Below are positions 32,001 through 44,201 of a DNA stretch of 64,000 bases, piece after piece (the first letter of the stretch is position 1; each line of letters begins with the position of its first letter). A program made the position numbers and the translations under genes. The notes beneath the pieces are model-generated. The model was given only the letters and a program-made list of their open reading frames with translations. It ran no database searches and had not been told where the DNA came from. Source of the DNA: Geosiphon pyriformis (lineage: Eukaryota > Glomeromycota > Glomeromycetes > Archaeosporales > Geosiphonaceae); NCBI GenBank assembly GCA_016748015.1, contig JAAOMT010000324.1:64434-128433 (forward strand). The letters run 5' to 3'.

Positions 32001-33781
32001 GAAAGGATTTTGCGAGCTGTTTCAACCAAAGCAATAGGATGGGTATTCGTGAGAACACCCTCCCACTCATATGGTTTGAGGATCATTGACACCCAAGCCT
32101 CTTTCTAAGGCCCAGGAACAGATTCACGCTCCAAGCAAACATTTAAAAGCACTAAAAGCATATCCAAAACTGATTTGTCGCAGTGTTTCCACAACTCATT
32201 CGAGATACTAGAGAGACCAGCTGCTTTCCCATCAGGCAGGTTCGAAACAACATTAGACATCTTATCAAAATTAATTAGGCTTATTACACCAGAAAAAGTG
32301 TCATCAAAAACATACTTTAAAGGCTGATATTGGCGATTCCAGACACCAGTAACATCAAAAACTACATTGTGCTTCCTAGTCCATTCCTTCATGACTGCAT
32401 CTACTTTGGTCTTTACCAGAGTGGGCTCCAAAACCAACTTATCATCAACAATCAGATGATCCAAAGTTACTTTGTGAAAAAGACATTCCAACACACTTCT
32501 AATAGTGTGACCTTTGTCCAATTTGAAACTCTCCATCCTCTTATCTATTGCCGATCTGATTTGAGATTTCCTAACTCACACTGCTTCTGACATTTTGGAT
32601 ACACGATAAGACTTTTTGACTACAGACAAAACTGACCAAATAGCATTGAAGTGGGAACCTGATAGGAAGAGAGACTTCACCACAAAAACATTGACCGAAT
32701 CCAACTCTTCTCACCTGTTGAGCAAGGATGCAAACTCCACAGCAGAATCCATATGAGATGCTCTAACTAACTTAGACACCAAGAGCTCAAGCTTGTGAAA
32801 TTTGGACAAATCCTTGCTAAAAATTTTATTATATTCCTTGAACCATTTTTTCTTGAAAACTGCCTCAGCAGACAGACATATCACTTTACAGAGAGCAACC
32901 CACATCAAATCCAAGTCCGAGCAGATCCTGGCTGCAAGAAAATCGCCATAAAACATAGCAGCATTTGCCGCCATATTTTCCTTGGCCCATTTACCATCAT
33001 CCGCACCTTTGCAATCGTACTTCCAGCGATCTCTATTTGCTTGCTTACAAGCAGAATTCAATTAAACATCAAGCAGACCACCCAAACCCACTAGCACTGA
33101 GACAGTCTAATGATCAGTATCAAAGTATTCTCCAACGCCAAACATGTCGTGACCCACTATCGCATTGACCAGATTTGAAGAAACAAACATAAAATCAATC
33201 ATCTTAGCAATGCCCTGAGAATTGGACCAAGTCGGTGATTTCCCACAGGAGCTTCCATCCAAGGCATTAACCAGACCCAAATTCAGACACTTTTTAAAAC
33301 TTGCACACTTGTAAGAACTGTCTTCATTGAAATCACCACTAAGCACAATGAAAGAAGATTCATTAACAGCTTTTGCAATGAGAAAGTTGACTTCACCAGC
33401 CTGAGAGAACCAGACTGCTGAGAAGGCACCAGCGTACAGACCCAGAATAGACACTGAAAGTTTATTTTTGAAAAGTAACTTAATGGACAAGAGCCAACCA
33501 GACACCTTTGACACTTTGCACACATGTCTCACTAAAGAAGAGTTCATGACGACTGCAACACCAGCACCCAGATATCCAGATTCCAAACCAGAGGTAAACA
33601 CCCACACATCATCATATTTGTTGACAATCCATGGGCAAATTTTCTCTTTTAACTTTGATTCTGTAAAAATAGAAACTAAATTGTTCTTCTCCATATGCCA
33701 ACAAATGACATCATCCTGTTTTACAAGATTGTTCATACCTCTGACATTGCAAGTAGCAATATTCCAAACCAGACTGCCCAT
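29099..33781 (-). pseudogene. LINE copy 1 ORF2: endonuclease, RT, RNase H, zinc finger
   Basis: Starts at ATG 33,781, overlapping the ORF1 stop as TAATG. Endonuclease: ATCNVRG, FTESKLK, LSGDFNED, DFMFVS and DTDH, so the APE catalytic set is present. A TAG follows DTDH at once (Gln site, about 33,110). RT: LPDGKAAGLSSISNELW, LQDMQKAYDSVGW (motif A), LDQEEVFSPLLW (motif B, Gly changed to Glu), AFVDDTIW (motif C). RNase H: FTDGSL, MMKLQAIAL where the catalytic Glu is Lys, FLDSQAAL, VRGHSG and NERADTLA. C-terminal CLFCGNVEISDHVFSC zinc finger. Stops near 32,715, 32,105, 31,206 and 31,070, and a frame change near 31,745. The last 654 codons (31,063-29,099) are open. Confidence 0.88.
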
Positions 33782-35567
33782 TAAGAAGAAAAAAAATTTG
33801 AACCCACCCCAAAACTGTCTACTTTGGCTGAAAGTCCCAGAACTGTTTCCATTAGACACTTCATGCTGTCTTCCAACTTGGACACCAAAGATACATCAAA
33901 AGACACTGCTTCCACAACAATCTCACCACTAGTGGCTGCACCTGAACCCTCACTTATTACTATATCTGCCCCTTGATTCTGTGATGAAAGGGTTACCAAC
34001 GGCTGACATCCAGAGCTCGGCTGGGAAACCGTTGGTCCAAGTGCATCCAACCTCTTAGCCAGCTTACCCACCTGCTCCGCAAGGCTGGTGAGACTGCGCT
34101 CAAGAGCAGTAAACCTATCATTGACTTCCATCGAAACCAGCAGAAACGGCACCAACTCCGAAGAGAAACCAGATTTCACTAAAGCATTTCGTCCAAAGAG
34201 AGGAGGAAAAGAAGACCCACTAGCAACCTTTGTCCAAGAGAGACCACCAAAAGAGACTGAACGAGCAACTGGAGCTGATCACTTGGCGTAGATGGCTGCC
34301 AATCTGCTTTTATCTGTGTCCAACAGGACTCTACGCAAAGACAAATCTAAAGAAACTCTCCCACCAATTGCACAGCCCAATAACGTATGGCCTGATTTCC
34401 CATACTTGGCACACTTGGTTGAAACAAAACAAGACCAGCGTAGATTGGTGCCCTTAACACTGGCGTGGTTTCCATGATGGCCTTCAATGATTCAGCAGAA
34501 TCAAAACAGACAACAGCACACCTAGCCCTAACATATGTAACCGGATGACAATCAATAAAACATGTCTTCTCACCCACAGAACCAATAAAATCCCAGATGT
34601 TATGAGCAGTTGTACCTATTGGCAGAGTATAGAGCAGTGCTCTATGCTGGTTTCTCGCATTCCATGATTCTTTGTCCAAATCTGATCTAGCCACCCACAC
34701 AGCATCCTTCCCGATTAAGATTGACCACTCTGCCGTGACCAAATCAGCGTGTTCTGATTGCTCAAATTCTACCACAGCCTTCTGCCACAGCCCCACCAAT
34801 TGCATCTTGATTGACTTAATTATCCCAAACTCAGAGAGCACAGCGTGCACAGCCTCAGCTGATGTTCCAACTGGAATTTCCTTCAACACCACAGCCCGAT
34901 CTGAGTGATCAGCTGATCTTTTAAGATCGGTGTTTACCATAACATTCGCACCAGTAGCCTTTTCAGTGGCTTTTTTAGACCCAATTTGGAAGTGAATGTC
35001 GCTCTGATGATCCCTGAGAATTTTGAGGGGGTAGATGCCCCCCCCAAAACTATTAATACCAGAAAATAATTTCCTCACCACTACAAGCTTTTCCTGAGAA
35101 AATTTGCCAGCCACCTTATCCAAGCCAATATCCAACATGAATGACTTCCTGACTGGAACATTGACCAAATTTTTCATAGGAGGAGGGAGCTCAAGAGGAG
35201 CATCCGAGAGAATACTATCATCACTACTATCTTTTGAGAAGTCAATCTTTCTCAATGGCTTGCCCAACGCCTTTTTGGTTTTAACCTTCAAATTCGTGGG
35301 CGTCTGATCATAATTTCCACCAGCCAGAGCTCCACCTTCACCATAATTAAAGCTGGTTTCCTCCACCAAACACTCCTCTTCCATATCAACACTTTCAGAC
35401 TCAATAGTGTTCCCAGTCTCTGAACTCCATGAACAACCGCCAGGAACTTCAGCAGCAACCCCTCTATTACCAACACCCTCTGCCAACGCACCTCCCTTCC
35501 TCTTTTTTCTTGATACAACCGCCTTAAAACCACTCTCAGAACCAGAAACTTTAGCAGTTTTTTTCAT
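33781..35567 (-). pseudogene. LINE copy 1 ORF1 (RNA-binding protein), frameshifted
   Basis: The first ATG within the element is near 35,567 (MKKTAKVSGSES); the upstream ATG at 35,726 is in flanking DNA. Regions in order: basic N-terminus, acidic middle (MEEECLVEETSFNYGEGG), DIHFQIGSKKATEK, an RRM-like part VVLKEIPVGTSAEAVHAVL ... IKSIKMQLVGLWQKAVVEFE, then ALLYTLPIGTTAHNIW and a knuckle CAKYGKSGHTLLGC (about 34,390). A one-base deletion near 34,455 puts the knuckle out of frame. A TGA near 34,282 interrupts the next part. The end carries a heptad-rich coiled coil (RFTALERSLTSLAEQVGKLA, about 34,100). Role: coats LINE RNA. Confidence 0.8.
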
Positions 35568-35708
35568 AACAGCAATAACAAAGCCAACAGTGGCCTCGTA
35601 ATCGAAGAATGGTTTTGATTTATCGTATTGAATGGTAAAAAACTTCTTTCGAAAAAACTTTTGACTCTTTTTTGGGAATTTTGGATGAAGAAAAGAAAGA
35701 AGTTTTTG

Positions 35709-36720
35709 GTTTGTATTACTGGCCAAAAATATATGTTAATATTATTCAATATATTTACAATTGTAATATATGTTAAAGAAAAAAAAATTAAGAATAACTA
35801 AATTTTTGTGATTTATTAAAATAAAAAAATCATTTAATAGAATAAAAATTGATTTAATAGGACCATTAACTATTATTATTAAAGAGAATTAATATATTAT
35901 AGTTATCATAGACTACTTAACAAAATGACCAAAAGCAAGAATTATTAAAACTACAAATGCTAAATTAGTTGCTAATTTTATGTATAAAAATTGATTTATA
36001 AACATGATTATTTAAATAAACTATTTTTAAGTTAAGAAATCCACTTTGTAAACAATTTATTTGCTAAAATTAGTCAATATTTTAAGATAAAACAACTTTT
36101 TTTATTATTTTACTATTTATAAACAAATAAATTAATAGAATGTTTTAATAGAATATTATGTAAATTATTAATAAAAATAAGCAATAAAATAAAATAAAAA
36201 TAAGATTTATTTATTTTTTTAGTTTTATTGGCTTATTAAATACTAAAATACAATACTACAAAATTTATATTATTCAAATTAACATGTAAAAAAAATGCTA
36301 TATTATCTATAAAACTAATAATAAACAATTATTTAATAGAACCAATAAAAAAAAACAACTTACAAAAAATTATAAAAAAATAGGCTTATAAACTGTTAGA
36401 AAAACTAAAAAACAATTGCCAATATACAACCAATAATATTAAATACTCCTAAAAACAACAAAAAATCTAACACAATAGCAAACTTTCAGAACAACTTATT
36501 GTTTACAAAATAAGAAACAAAGTTTTATTATACTAAACAAAAACAAAAAAATATTGAAATAAAAAATTTAACAATAAATAAGACAAACTTTTTTATGTCT
36601 ATATGTCTTAAATAATAGAGTATATAAATTATATTTAAGTAATAAAATTTTGAAAAAAGTTATACATAATAACTAATTAAAAATCTATTAACAATAATTA
36701 TCTGATTTGTTAATGTTTAA
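35709..36720 (+). pseudogene. Element E, right part: integrase (heavily decayed)
   Basis: Begins with the second copy of the GTTTGTATTA duplication. Catalytic core remnants: KIDLIGPLTI near 35,855 (Asp 1), VIIDYLTK near 35,905, KKSTL from SxxTHF near 36,045, and C-terminal tail pieces up to about 36,650. Almost every expected Trp, Gln and Arg is a stop. Confidence 0.6.
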
Positions 36721-37640
36721 GTTAAAAATTTATATATCAATTGTGTTTTTTAACCAAATTTTATGAGACTTTAAACTGATAGTAATTATTAAACATTACA
36801 TAAGAGATAATTAATTTGATTAATCATATTTGGTTATTATTATTAATATTTAAAAAAAATTAAAACAATTTCAAAAATAGTTAAAAGATCAGAATTATCA
36901 AATTATTAAAGAATTTTTTTAATTTTTTTAATTTTTATATACAGAAATATTTCATTTTTTTAGTATAAATATATCTAAAAACATTAAAAATACTTCTCAA
37001 CTTTTATTTTGGCTAATTTTTTATTAGAAATTACACTTAATAATTCTGAAATTTTATATAAAAAAAAAAGTTTAATTGTATAAGAAAATAAGCTAAACAC
37101 AAATTATTTTAATTTTTATTATGAAAAATAAAAAAACACTAACATATTAATTGATAAAATTATAGAAAAATTCTAGCTTTTAAGAAATACAATATTCAAA
37201 AAAAAAATAAACTTAATTGTTTTTTTTTGCTATATATACTTTATAATAACCATATTATTAGATTTTTAAACAATTTATATTAGAAAAACAGCAAAAAAAT
37301 CAACAAAACAAAACTTTAAAAGTTCTAAAAACTGACTGGAAAAAACAACTCTAAAAACTATTTTAAAACAGTGTATCAACTCTACATACTGTTTCAATAC
37401 TGTTTAAAAGTACTATTAACAAATAAAATAAACATATTTACTATTAATAAAATTAAAAAGCTTACTAACAATGAATTTCAAGACTTATAAAAATAAATAA
37501 TCTAAACAAGTATACAGACTTTTGTGTTAAATATTGACATTGGAGAAATGTATATTAATTTTAACAAAACTCAATCTTAAGAGAAAAATAATATTATTTA
37601 ATAAAAATTAACAAAAATCAAAAATAATAATATCATAATA
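36721..37640 (+). pseudogene. Element E third ORF remnant
   Basis: Weak coding patches follow integrase and end near 37,560-37,590 with NFNKTQSQEKNN-like codons, aligned with the RAQYQKREDN end of the third ORF in element A. Then comes an ATAATATCATAATATATT repeat-like stretch similar to the U3 block at 7,905-8,040. Supported mainly by its end motif and position. Confidence 0.4.
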
Positions 37641-37708
37641 TATTAACCAATTATTAAATAACAGTATAAATAATACAGAACAACAAATAAAATTAAAAAA
37701 CATAACAT

Positions 37709-38574
37709 TGTTACAAGTGTTTATTTGGGGTCTCAAATCAAATAACAAAATCCATAACTTGGTACTCAGAAGCTATTTACAATGATAGTGATCTGAAAGT
37801 ATTATTTGTCTGAAGGTTTGGAGTTGGAGTTCTTTGTATAATGGACAGAAATTTAATGGTTGTTTTCTCAGTAGCCTTCTGAAATCGCAATTCCATTGAA
37901 TTTTTTTCTCAGCATAGTGACCAGTAATTTGACAGAGATGCCCTTCTGGTAAGCTATCCTTAAATTTTCAATGTTATATCCTTTCTTTGGGGTCTTTTAC
38001 CAGACTATTCTTGACATCAATAATTCAGTGCTTTTCTCTTTAATCAATTAGTAAAACAAAAAAAAAATAAAAAAAGAAAATGAAAGAAAATAAAGAAACA
38101 AGCCAAGGTAATAAGTGTTAGTATCTCGTTAATAGCTGTGATCAAGAGCTATTGTTTCAGTGTGGTTAAGTATCAATTATTATTAACATGAAGTGTTAAT
38201 AGTGAAGAGTAGATTTGAGATAGTAAATAACTATTTATTTGATATTTGTGATGTGGAAGGTTGTTTAAATTAAATCTAAACTAAAAGATCTGTCTTTTTT
38301 TTTTCTAATGCTACCAATATATATACATAATTGAGATTTCTCAATTTCTCAATTTTTTACACCAGGAATTCTGAAATTTCTGGAATTCTGCAATTCTTTT
38401 AAGAGGAATTCTGAAATTCTGGAATTCTTCAATTCTTTGTATGAGAATTCTGAAATTCCTAGAATCCTACAATTTTTTTGAGAGGAATCCTGGAATTCCA
38501 CATTTACTATGGTTACTTCTAATTGGCTAATTTATATGCTAATATATCTTTTATATTCTATGAGTAATAACATA
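37709..38574 (-). repeat. Solo LTR G, inserted at the 3' end of element E
   Basis: On the minus strand it starts TGTTATTACTC (38,574) and ends CACTTGTAACA (37,709). It shares its second half with LTR A (6,480-7,031): the GATCTTTTAG, TAACGAGATACTAACAC and TTATTTGATTTGAGACC blocks. No matching internal sequence or partner LTR is adjacent: on the left it meets the end of E, on the right AT-rich DNA. It is clearly less decayed than E. A target duplication is not certain (AACAT on the left, TATAT on the right). Confidence 0.65.
38355..38505 (-). repeat. Tandem quasi-palindromes in U3 of LTR G
   Basis: Three units of about 50 bases built on GGAATTCTGAAATTCTGGAATTC, with several EcoRI-type GAATTC palindromes. 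Just upstream (minus strand) of the TATA-like TATATATA at about 38,318. Same place as the block in LTR A, different sequence. Confidence 0.78.
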
Positions 38575-39690
38575 TATATAATAATATATAAAACATATAT
38601 AACTATATTCAATTTAATGTAATCATAAACAAATAAGCCAAAAAACACTTACAGTCAAACAGAAAGCTTAATAACTCAGCAATTACTTACTAATTAATTA
38701 GAATAAGTACAATTATATATAACTTAAAACATATATATATATAATAGCTTTTCTAATAAAAAAACAAACTAGTAAAAAATTAATTAGATAAAATAAAAAG
38801 AAAAAAAAGAAAAAAAGTTAAATTATAACTCCAAAAAAAGCTAAAAAGTGTGTTTTTTTAACTTTGTATTGTAATATTTACTAATATTAAAATTAATAAA
38901 AATTGGAAATTTTTTTTTTATTAATCAGTCTTTTATAAATAACTTAAAAAGCCACTATTTCCTTTTGCTATTGCATTTTTATTAATAAAAACAATAATAA
39001 AAACATTTAATACACCAAAAAAACATGAACAAAACTCAAGCTTGATAAAATTAAAAACACATTAAAAATATATTAATTATATAAAATTACCTAAAAATTA
39101 CTCATAATAATATTTTGGCCAAAATCAACAGTTAATTTAAAAATTTGGAATAAGTTTTCTATAACTCAAAAAAAAAAAAAAATTCTAATCAAAATTATTT
39201 TATGAATATTAATTTGTTGAATTTTACTTTGTAATTTTATTTCTCCTTGAATTTATTAGAAATAAAATACCACTTTACTACAACTAATATCTAGTATTAA
39301 CACAAGATAAAAAAATATTTCTATGAAAGCTTTAAAAAAAAACACAATTAGAAATATAAGAATATGACAAAATTTTTTTTTAAAAGACTAATATAGCAAT
39401 AACTACTAATAGTAATTTTAACAAAAACATTACATAATACATTACATTAAATAAAAAAACACTTATTAGAAAAAATTATTTTATACTATTAGGAATTAAA
39501 AAAAAACTTACTGAGTTAATCTTCAGATCTTTAAATAAGAAAAAAATAGTAATTATTTGTTAAATAAAAATTTAGCATAAATTAAAATCAGTACTAATTA
39601 AGACTAATATACTTATTTTTATGTCAAAATTAAATAATTTTTTATATTATTACTTAATCTAAAAAGTTGTAAAAATTAATTATAATATAA
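38575..39690. other. AT-rich stretch without supported genes
   Basis: Very AT-rich with homopolymer runs. TATATATATATAATAGC near 38,735 could be the TATA region of the remaining LTR of E, and the last part (39,000-39,690) may be decayed pol of element F. I cannot support either. Confidence 0.4.
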
Positions 39691-42261
39691 TTACTAAGAA
39701 AAATATTTTATAATACTGAAACTGTAAATTGTTTAGTTGATCTAAAGTCTTGAATTTTTTTACTTTTGTTAAGTTTTTTCAATTTTAAACTAATTGTAAA
39801 TTCAAAATATTAATTAAAAATAAATATAATTTGTGTAATTTTTTCAACATATTTAATCTTAAAAAATTTATTAGTTTTATTATTATAATGTTTTCAGTAT
39901 ATTTTATATTGATAATTTTTTTTTATGTTAATTTTTTTGCTTGCCAATAATAATAAAAAAACAATTTGTATTATTGTTTCTAATAAAATTTTAAAACCAA
40001 TTTTTAAATTAATTTTGGTTAAAAATTTTGGTTTTAAAATAAAGATATCTTTTTTTAAATATTAAAAATCATATTTTGTATTTATTTTATGAATTTTTTT
40101 AGACTTAATTCTTTGTTTATTGTTTTTAAAATATTTGAGTTGTAAAAAAAGTTGGTTTTTAGCTAAGTAAATTAAGATTGTTGAAATTTTTGGTTGTGTT
40201 TTTTGTAACCCAAAATTAATTTTGTTTTGGTTATTTTTAATAAGTAATAATATATTGAAAACATAATATTTAGAATACTATTAATTATTACAAAACATAA
40301 TACATTTTTTGTAAAGCTGAATATTTATTTGTTTTAATTATTAGATTTGAGTTTTTTTTAAAAAATAGACATAGCTTAAGTTTAAATAATAGAATTTTAC
40401 ATCATTTTCATAATCAAATTCAGCTAATTTTATAATATATTCAATATATTTTGCTTTTTTTACTTTGAAAATATCTTTTTAAGTTTTTTTATTAATCAAA
40501 ATTATCATTAATTTAAAGATTATTTTAGTATTATATAAGTAATAATAAAGTTTGTTAAAAACACTATTGTAAACTGCTGTAAATAAGATTTTTTATTTTA
40601 TTTTTTCAGAAATGAAAAAAGCATATTAACAAATTTGATTACAGATTTTTTTTTTATAATAATATTAATCCAATTATATTCTTTTAATAGTAATTTTTTA
40701 CTTTATTTGGAACTGCCAAATTATTTTTGGTAGTAGGCTTTATAATAATAACAAGTATTATTTTTATATTCTTCCTTTAGTAATATACAAACTCTTATAA
40801 ATAAAAGCTTTTTGTTGTAATTTTTGTATTTTAGTAAAATATAAATTGGCTGTTTTTGTGATTCTGGTTTTAAATAAAAAACATACTAACTATTAATTTG
40901 TTTATTATTTAATGTTAATTTAAATTTTCTAATTATAATAATTTTAGTTGTAATTTTAGGATTTCAAAAATTGTTGTTCTATTTTTTTAGCTCAATTAGA
41001 CCAAAAATTAAGTATTATATAAGTTTTAATAATTGGTTTTTTTCTCTTTTTTGAATTTAAATTATTTGTTAAAAATATCATAAATAGCAAGTACTCTAAT
41101 ATATTGTCCTTAGTAAGAAATTTTTAATTCTTAAATTTGTTAATTTAAGTTTACATTGGCTTTAAAAAGCCAATTGTTTTTAATAAAAATTTAGTATTAA
41201 AATGCATTTATAACAAGAATTTTAATTGAAATAATAATTTTGTTAATTATGAAAAAAAAATTGACAATTTTTCTTATAGAAGTTTTTTATATTATTAATT
41301 ATAACAATTACTGTTTGAGCTAATTTGCCTATATTTTGCATTAATTAGTAGATAATAATGCTTTTAGTAAATCTATTATTTAGAATTAATTAAATTAATT
41401 TTTTTTTAATTTTAGCTTTTATATATATAGCTGTAATTGTTTTTTGTTTTAATACAGCAGTATTGCTAAATAGAAATGATAATTTATTTGTTTTAAATTT
41501 AAATAAAAAGATATTTAAAATATTTGCATTTTTGGCTATTTTTGTTGATAGAATTGTAATATTGTTAAAAAAAAATTTTTGCTATTGTGTTATAGCTTTA
41601 CTTTTTAAAAATACAATATAGTAAAAATTTTAATTTTTGGGTATTGTAAAATAGCTAAATTAATGTAAAAATATTTAAATAATTATTAATTATTATTGTA
41701 AAATATTAATTAATTATTGAGACCAATTTTGTTAATATTAAACTAAAAACAATTTTGAAGTGTAAATTAATTGAATTAAGCCAATTTTTATGCTAATAAT
41801 TAATAAGTTTAAACTAAAAATAGTTGATAATACTATTGTTGTTATAATAGAACAAATTGATAATAAATAAGCTAGAGTCTTAGTAAATAGTAAATAAGCA
41901 GTAATAATAAACTATATAATTATTACTATTAAAAAAATAATGTTATTTATTTTGTTTTTATTAATCTCTTTGCATTTTTTGACAATTATGTTTTTAGTAT
42001 TCTAGAATTTCATAATAATAGCAGTTTAATTATTAGAATTAGTTGTTAAAATTGGATGATAATAAGAAATTATTTTGATTTTATTATTGAAATAATTAAT
42101 ATTTTTGTTATTAATTGACAAAATAAATTTTAACTTTTTTGATAAGTTGATTAATTTTTTTTTAACTGCTAAACTGGTTTTATTAATTGTAATATTAACA
42201 AATTCTGTGTAATTTGCCTTTTTTATTGCTATTTTATAGCTTTTAGTATGTAAAATAGTAG
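39691..42261 (-). pseudogene. Element F, left part: end of gag, protease, Cys-rich module, dUTPase (heavily decayed)
   Basis: Minus strand from 42,261 down: the gag stretch KSYKMAIKKANYTEFVNITI matches KNYKMAIKKANYTKLVNLVI of element C. Near 41,320 QTVIVIINNIKK matches the protease second half. Near 40,560-40,330 the LTNF..Y.ILK and MSIF*KKLKSN stretches match the helical part of the Cys-rich module. dUTPase lies near 40,000-39,740 with LLASKKINIKKKIINIKYTENI. The target duplication AAAATAGTAG (42,252-42,261) marks where LINE copy 2 split gag. Confidence 0.65.
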
Positions 42262-42404
42262 AAAAAAAAAACTTCTTTCTCTCCTTTGTCCCAAAATCCT
42301 AAAAAAGAGTTAAAAGTTTTTAAAAGAAGTTTTTTACAATTCAGTACAATAAATCTAAACTCTTTATTCTTGACTACAAAACTACTGTTGACTGTAATAT
42401 TGCT

Positions 42405-44201
42405 GTTATAAAGAAGACTACCAAAGATTCTGGTTCTAATAATGACTTCAGGCCTGTTCTTTTGAGAAAAAAAGGAGAGGTAGTGTTTTAGAAGATGGTT
42501 CTGGTGGTGAAAATATTGGTTCTATAATTCAAAATAGCCATTCATGAGGTTTTGAAACTGGTAACATTACTAAGTCTGAAAGTATTAATATGGAGGAAAA
42601 ATGCCTGATTGAGGAAACCAGTTTTAATTATGGTGAAGGAGGTGTTCTTGCTATAGATAATTCTAATCAAATACCCACTGGTTTAAAAGCCAGAACCATG
42701 AAGACATTAGGCAAACTACTGGGGAAGATTGATTTTTCATTGAATGGCAATGATAATGGTATCTTTTTGAATACCCCATTGGAACTCCCCCTACCTGTTA
42801 AGAACTTGGTCAACATTTCTGTTCACAAATTTTTTGCTTTAGATATTAGTTTGAATAAGGTTACTGGGAAATCATCTCAAGAAAAACTGGCTATGGTCAA
42901 GAAATTGTTTTCAAAAGTCAATGGTTTTGGGGGGGGCCTCTACCTCTTTAAAATTTGCTGGGATTATTAGAGTAACATTCACTTTTGAATCAAGTATAGT
43001 GCTGACTTCAAAAAAGACTGAGGAAGCAAAGATCTTGGTAAACACCAATCTCAAAAAATCATCTGGGCATTCAAATTAGGCTGTGGTATTAAAAAAAATT
43101 CCAATTGGAACATTAACAAAGGCTGTGCACACTGTGCTATCTGAGTTCGGATTAATTAAGTCAATCAAGATGCAGTTGGTGGGGCTGTGGCAAAAAGCGG
43201 TAGTTGAATTTGAACAGATTAATCATGCTGATTTGGTTGTGGCAAAATGGTCTATCCTGATTGGGAAAGATGCAGTACATGTTGTTAGATTTGACATGGA
43301 CAAAGAATTATGGGATGCGCAAGATGTTTACAAAACCCTTTTGTACACTCTGCCAATAGGAACCAATGCACATAATATTTGGGACTATGTTGCTTTAGTG
43401 AGTGGAAAAACTTGTATAATTGACTATCACCTGGTTTTATATGCCTGGGCCAAGTGTGCTACTGTTTGTTTTGATTCTGCTGAGTCATTAGATGTTGTCA
43501 TAAAGACCATGTTTGTTCTAAAAGGGGCCAATCTGTGCTGGTTTTGTCTTGTTTTAGCCAAATGTGCTGGGTATGAAAAATTGGGCCATACATCATTGAC
43601 TTGTCTTGTTGGTGGAAAAAAGAATGTTTTTTCTGGTGCTTCATTATAAAAGACTTTTTTGAACTCAAATAAAAGTAGGCTGGTTGCCATATATACTAAA
43701 CACTTGGCTTCAGTTGTTTGTCCTGTTTCTTTTGGTGGTGTTTTATGGGCACAAATTGCTGGTGGGTCTTTTTTCTCTCCTCTTCTTGTTTGGAATATTT
43801 TGTTGAAAACTGGTTCCTCTTCGAAGATGAAGCCTACTCCACTGGTGTCTTTAGAATTGAATAATAGGTTTGCCACTCTTGAGTACAGTCTCGCCAGCCT
43901 TACAGAGTGTGTTAATATGTTGGCTAAAAGATTAGACACACCTGAGCCAACAGTTTCCCAGCTTAGCCCTAAATGTCAGCCATTGATGACCCCTTCATCA
44001 CAGAATCAAAGGGCAGATATAGTGATAAGTGAGAGTTTGGATGTGGCCACTAGTGATAAGACTGTTGTGGGAGTGGTGGTTTTTGATTCTACAGTTATCT
44101 TGAAAATGGAGACAACTTTAAACAATCTTTCAATCACAGTTATGAGCCTTTTGGCTAAAATAGACTATGCTAATTCGGTTTCTACCCCCCTTTTTTCTTA
44201 A
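42405..44201 (+). pseudogene. LINE copy 2 ORF1
   Basis: Aligned with copy 1 ORF1: MEEKCLIEETSFNYGEGG near 42,590, a stop TAG at 42,968 (DY*SN), VVLKKIPIGTLTKAVHTVL near 43,083, ALLYTLPIGT-type LLYTLPIGTNAHNIW near 43,345, knuckle CAGYEKLGHTSLTC near 43,563-43,604 which here is in frame, and a coiled-coil RFATLEYSLASLTECV near 43,870. The TAA at 43,647 splits the ORF. Ends at TAATG 44,199-44,203. Confidence 0.78.

Larger units (their letters stand above)
28966..35708 (-). mobile_element. LINE copy 1, full length (about 6.74 kb), best preserved
   Basis: Non-LTR retrotransposon on the minus strand: 5' end at 35,708 (CCAAAAACTTC), ORF1, ORF2 with APE-type endonuclease, RT, RNase H and a zinc finger, short 3' UTR, and an A-rich tail shown as T's at 28,966-28,980. 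It is flanked by the 10-base duplication GTTTGTATTA (28,956-28,965 and 35,709-35,718). It is visibly richer in G+C and CpG than everything around it, which marks it as the youngest large insertion. Still defective: a frameshift and stops in both ORFs. From memory it belongs with RNase H-bearing LINE clades (I-like); the clade was not tested. Confidence 0.9.

Noticed and set aside
34347-35726. LINE copy 1 ORF1 starting at the ATG at 35,726
   Set aside because: That ATG lies outside the element, upstream of the target duplication at 35,709-35,718; the first internal ATG at about 35,567 is more sensible.
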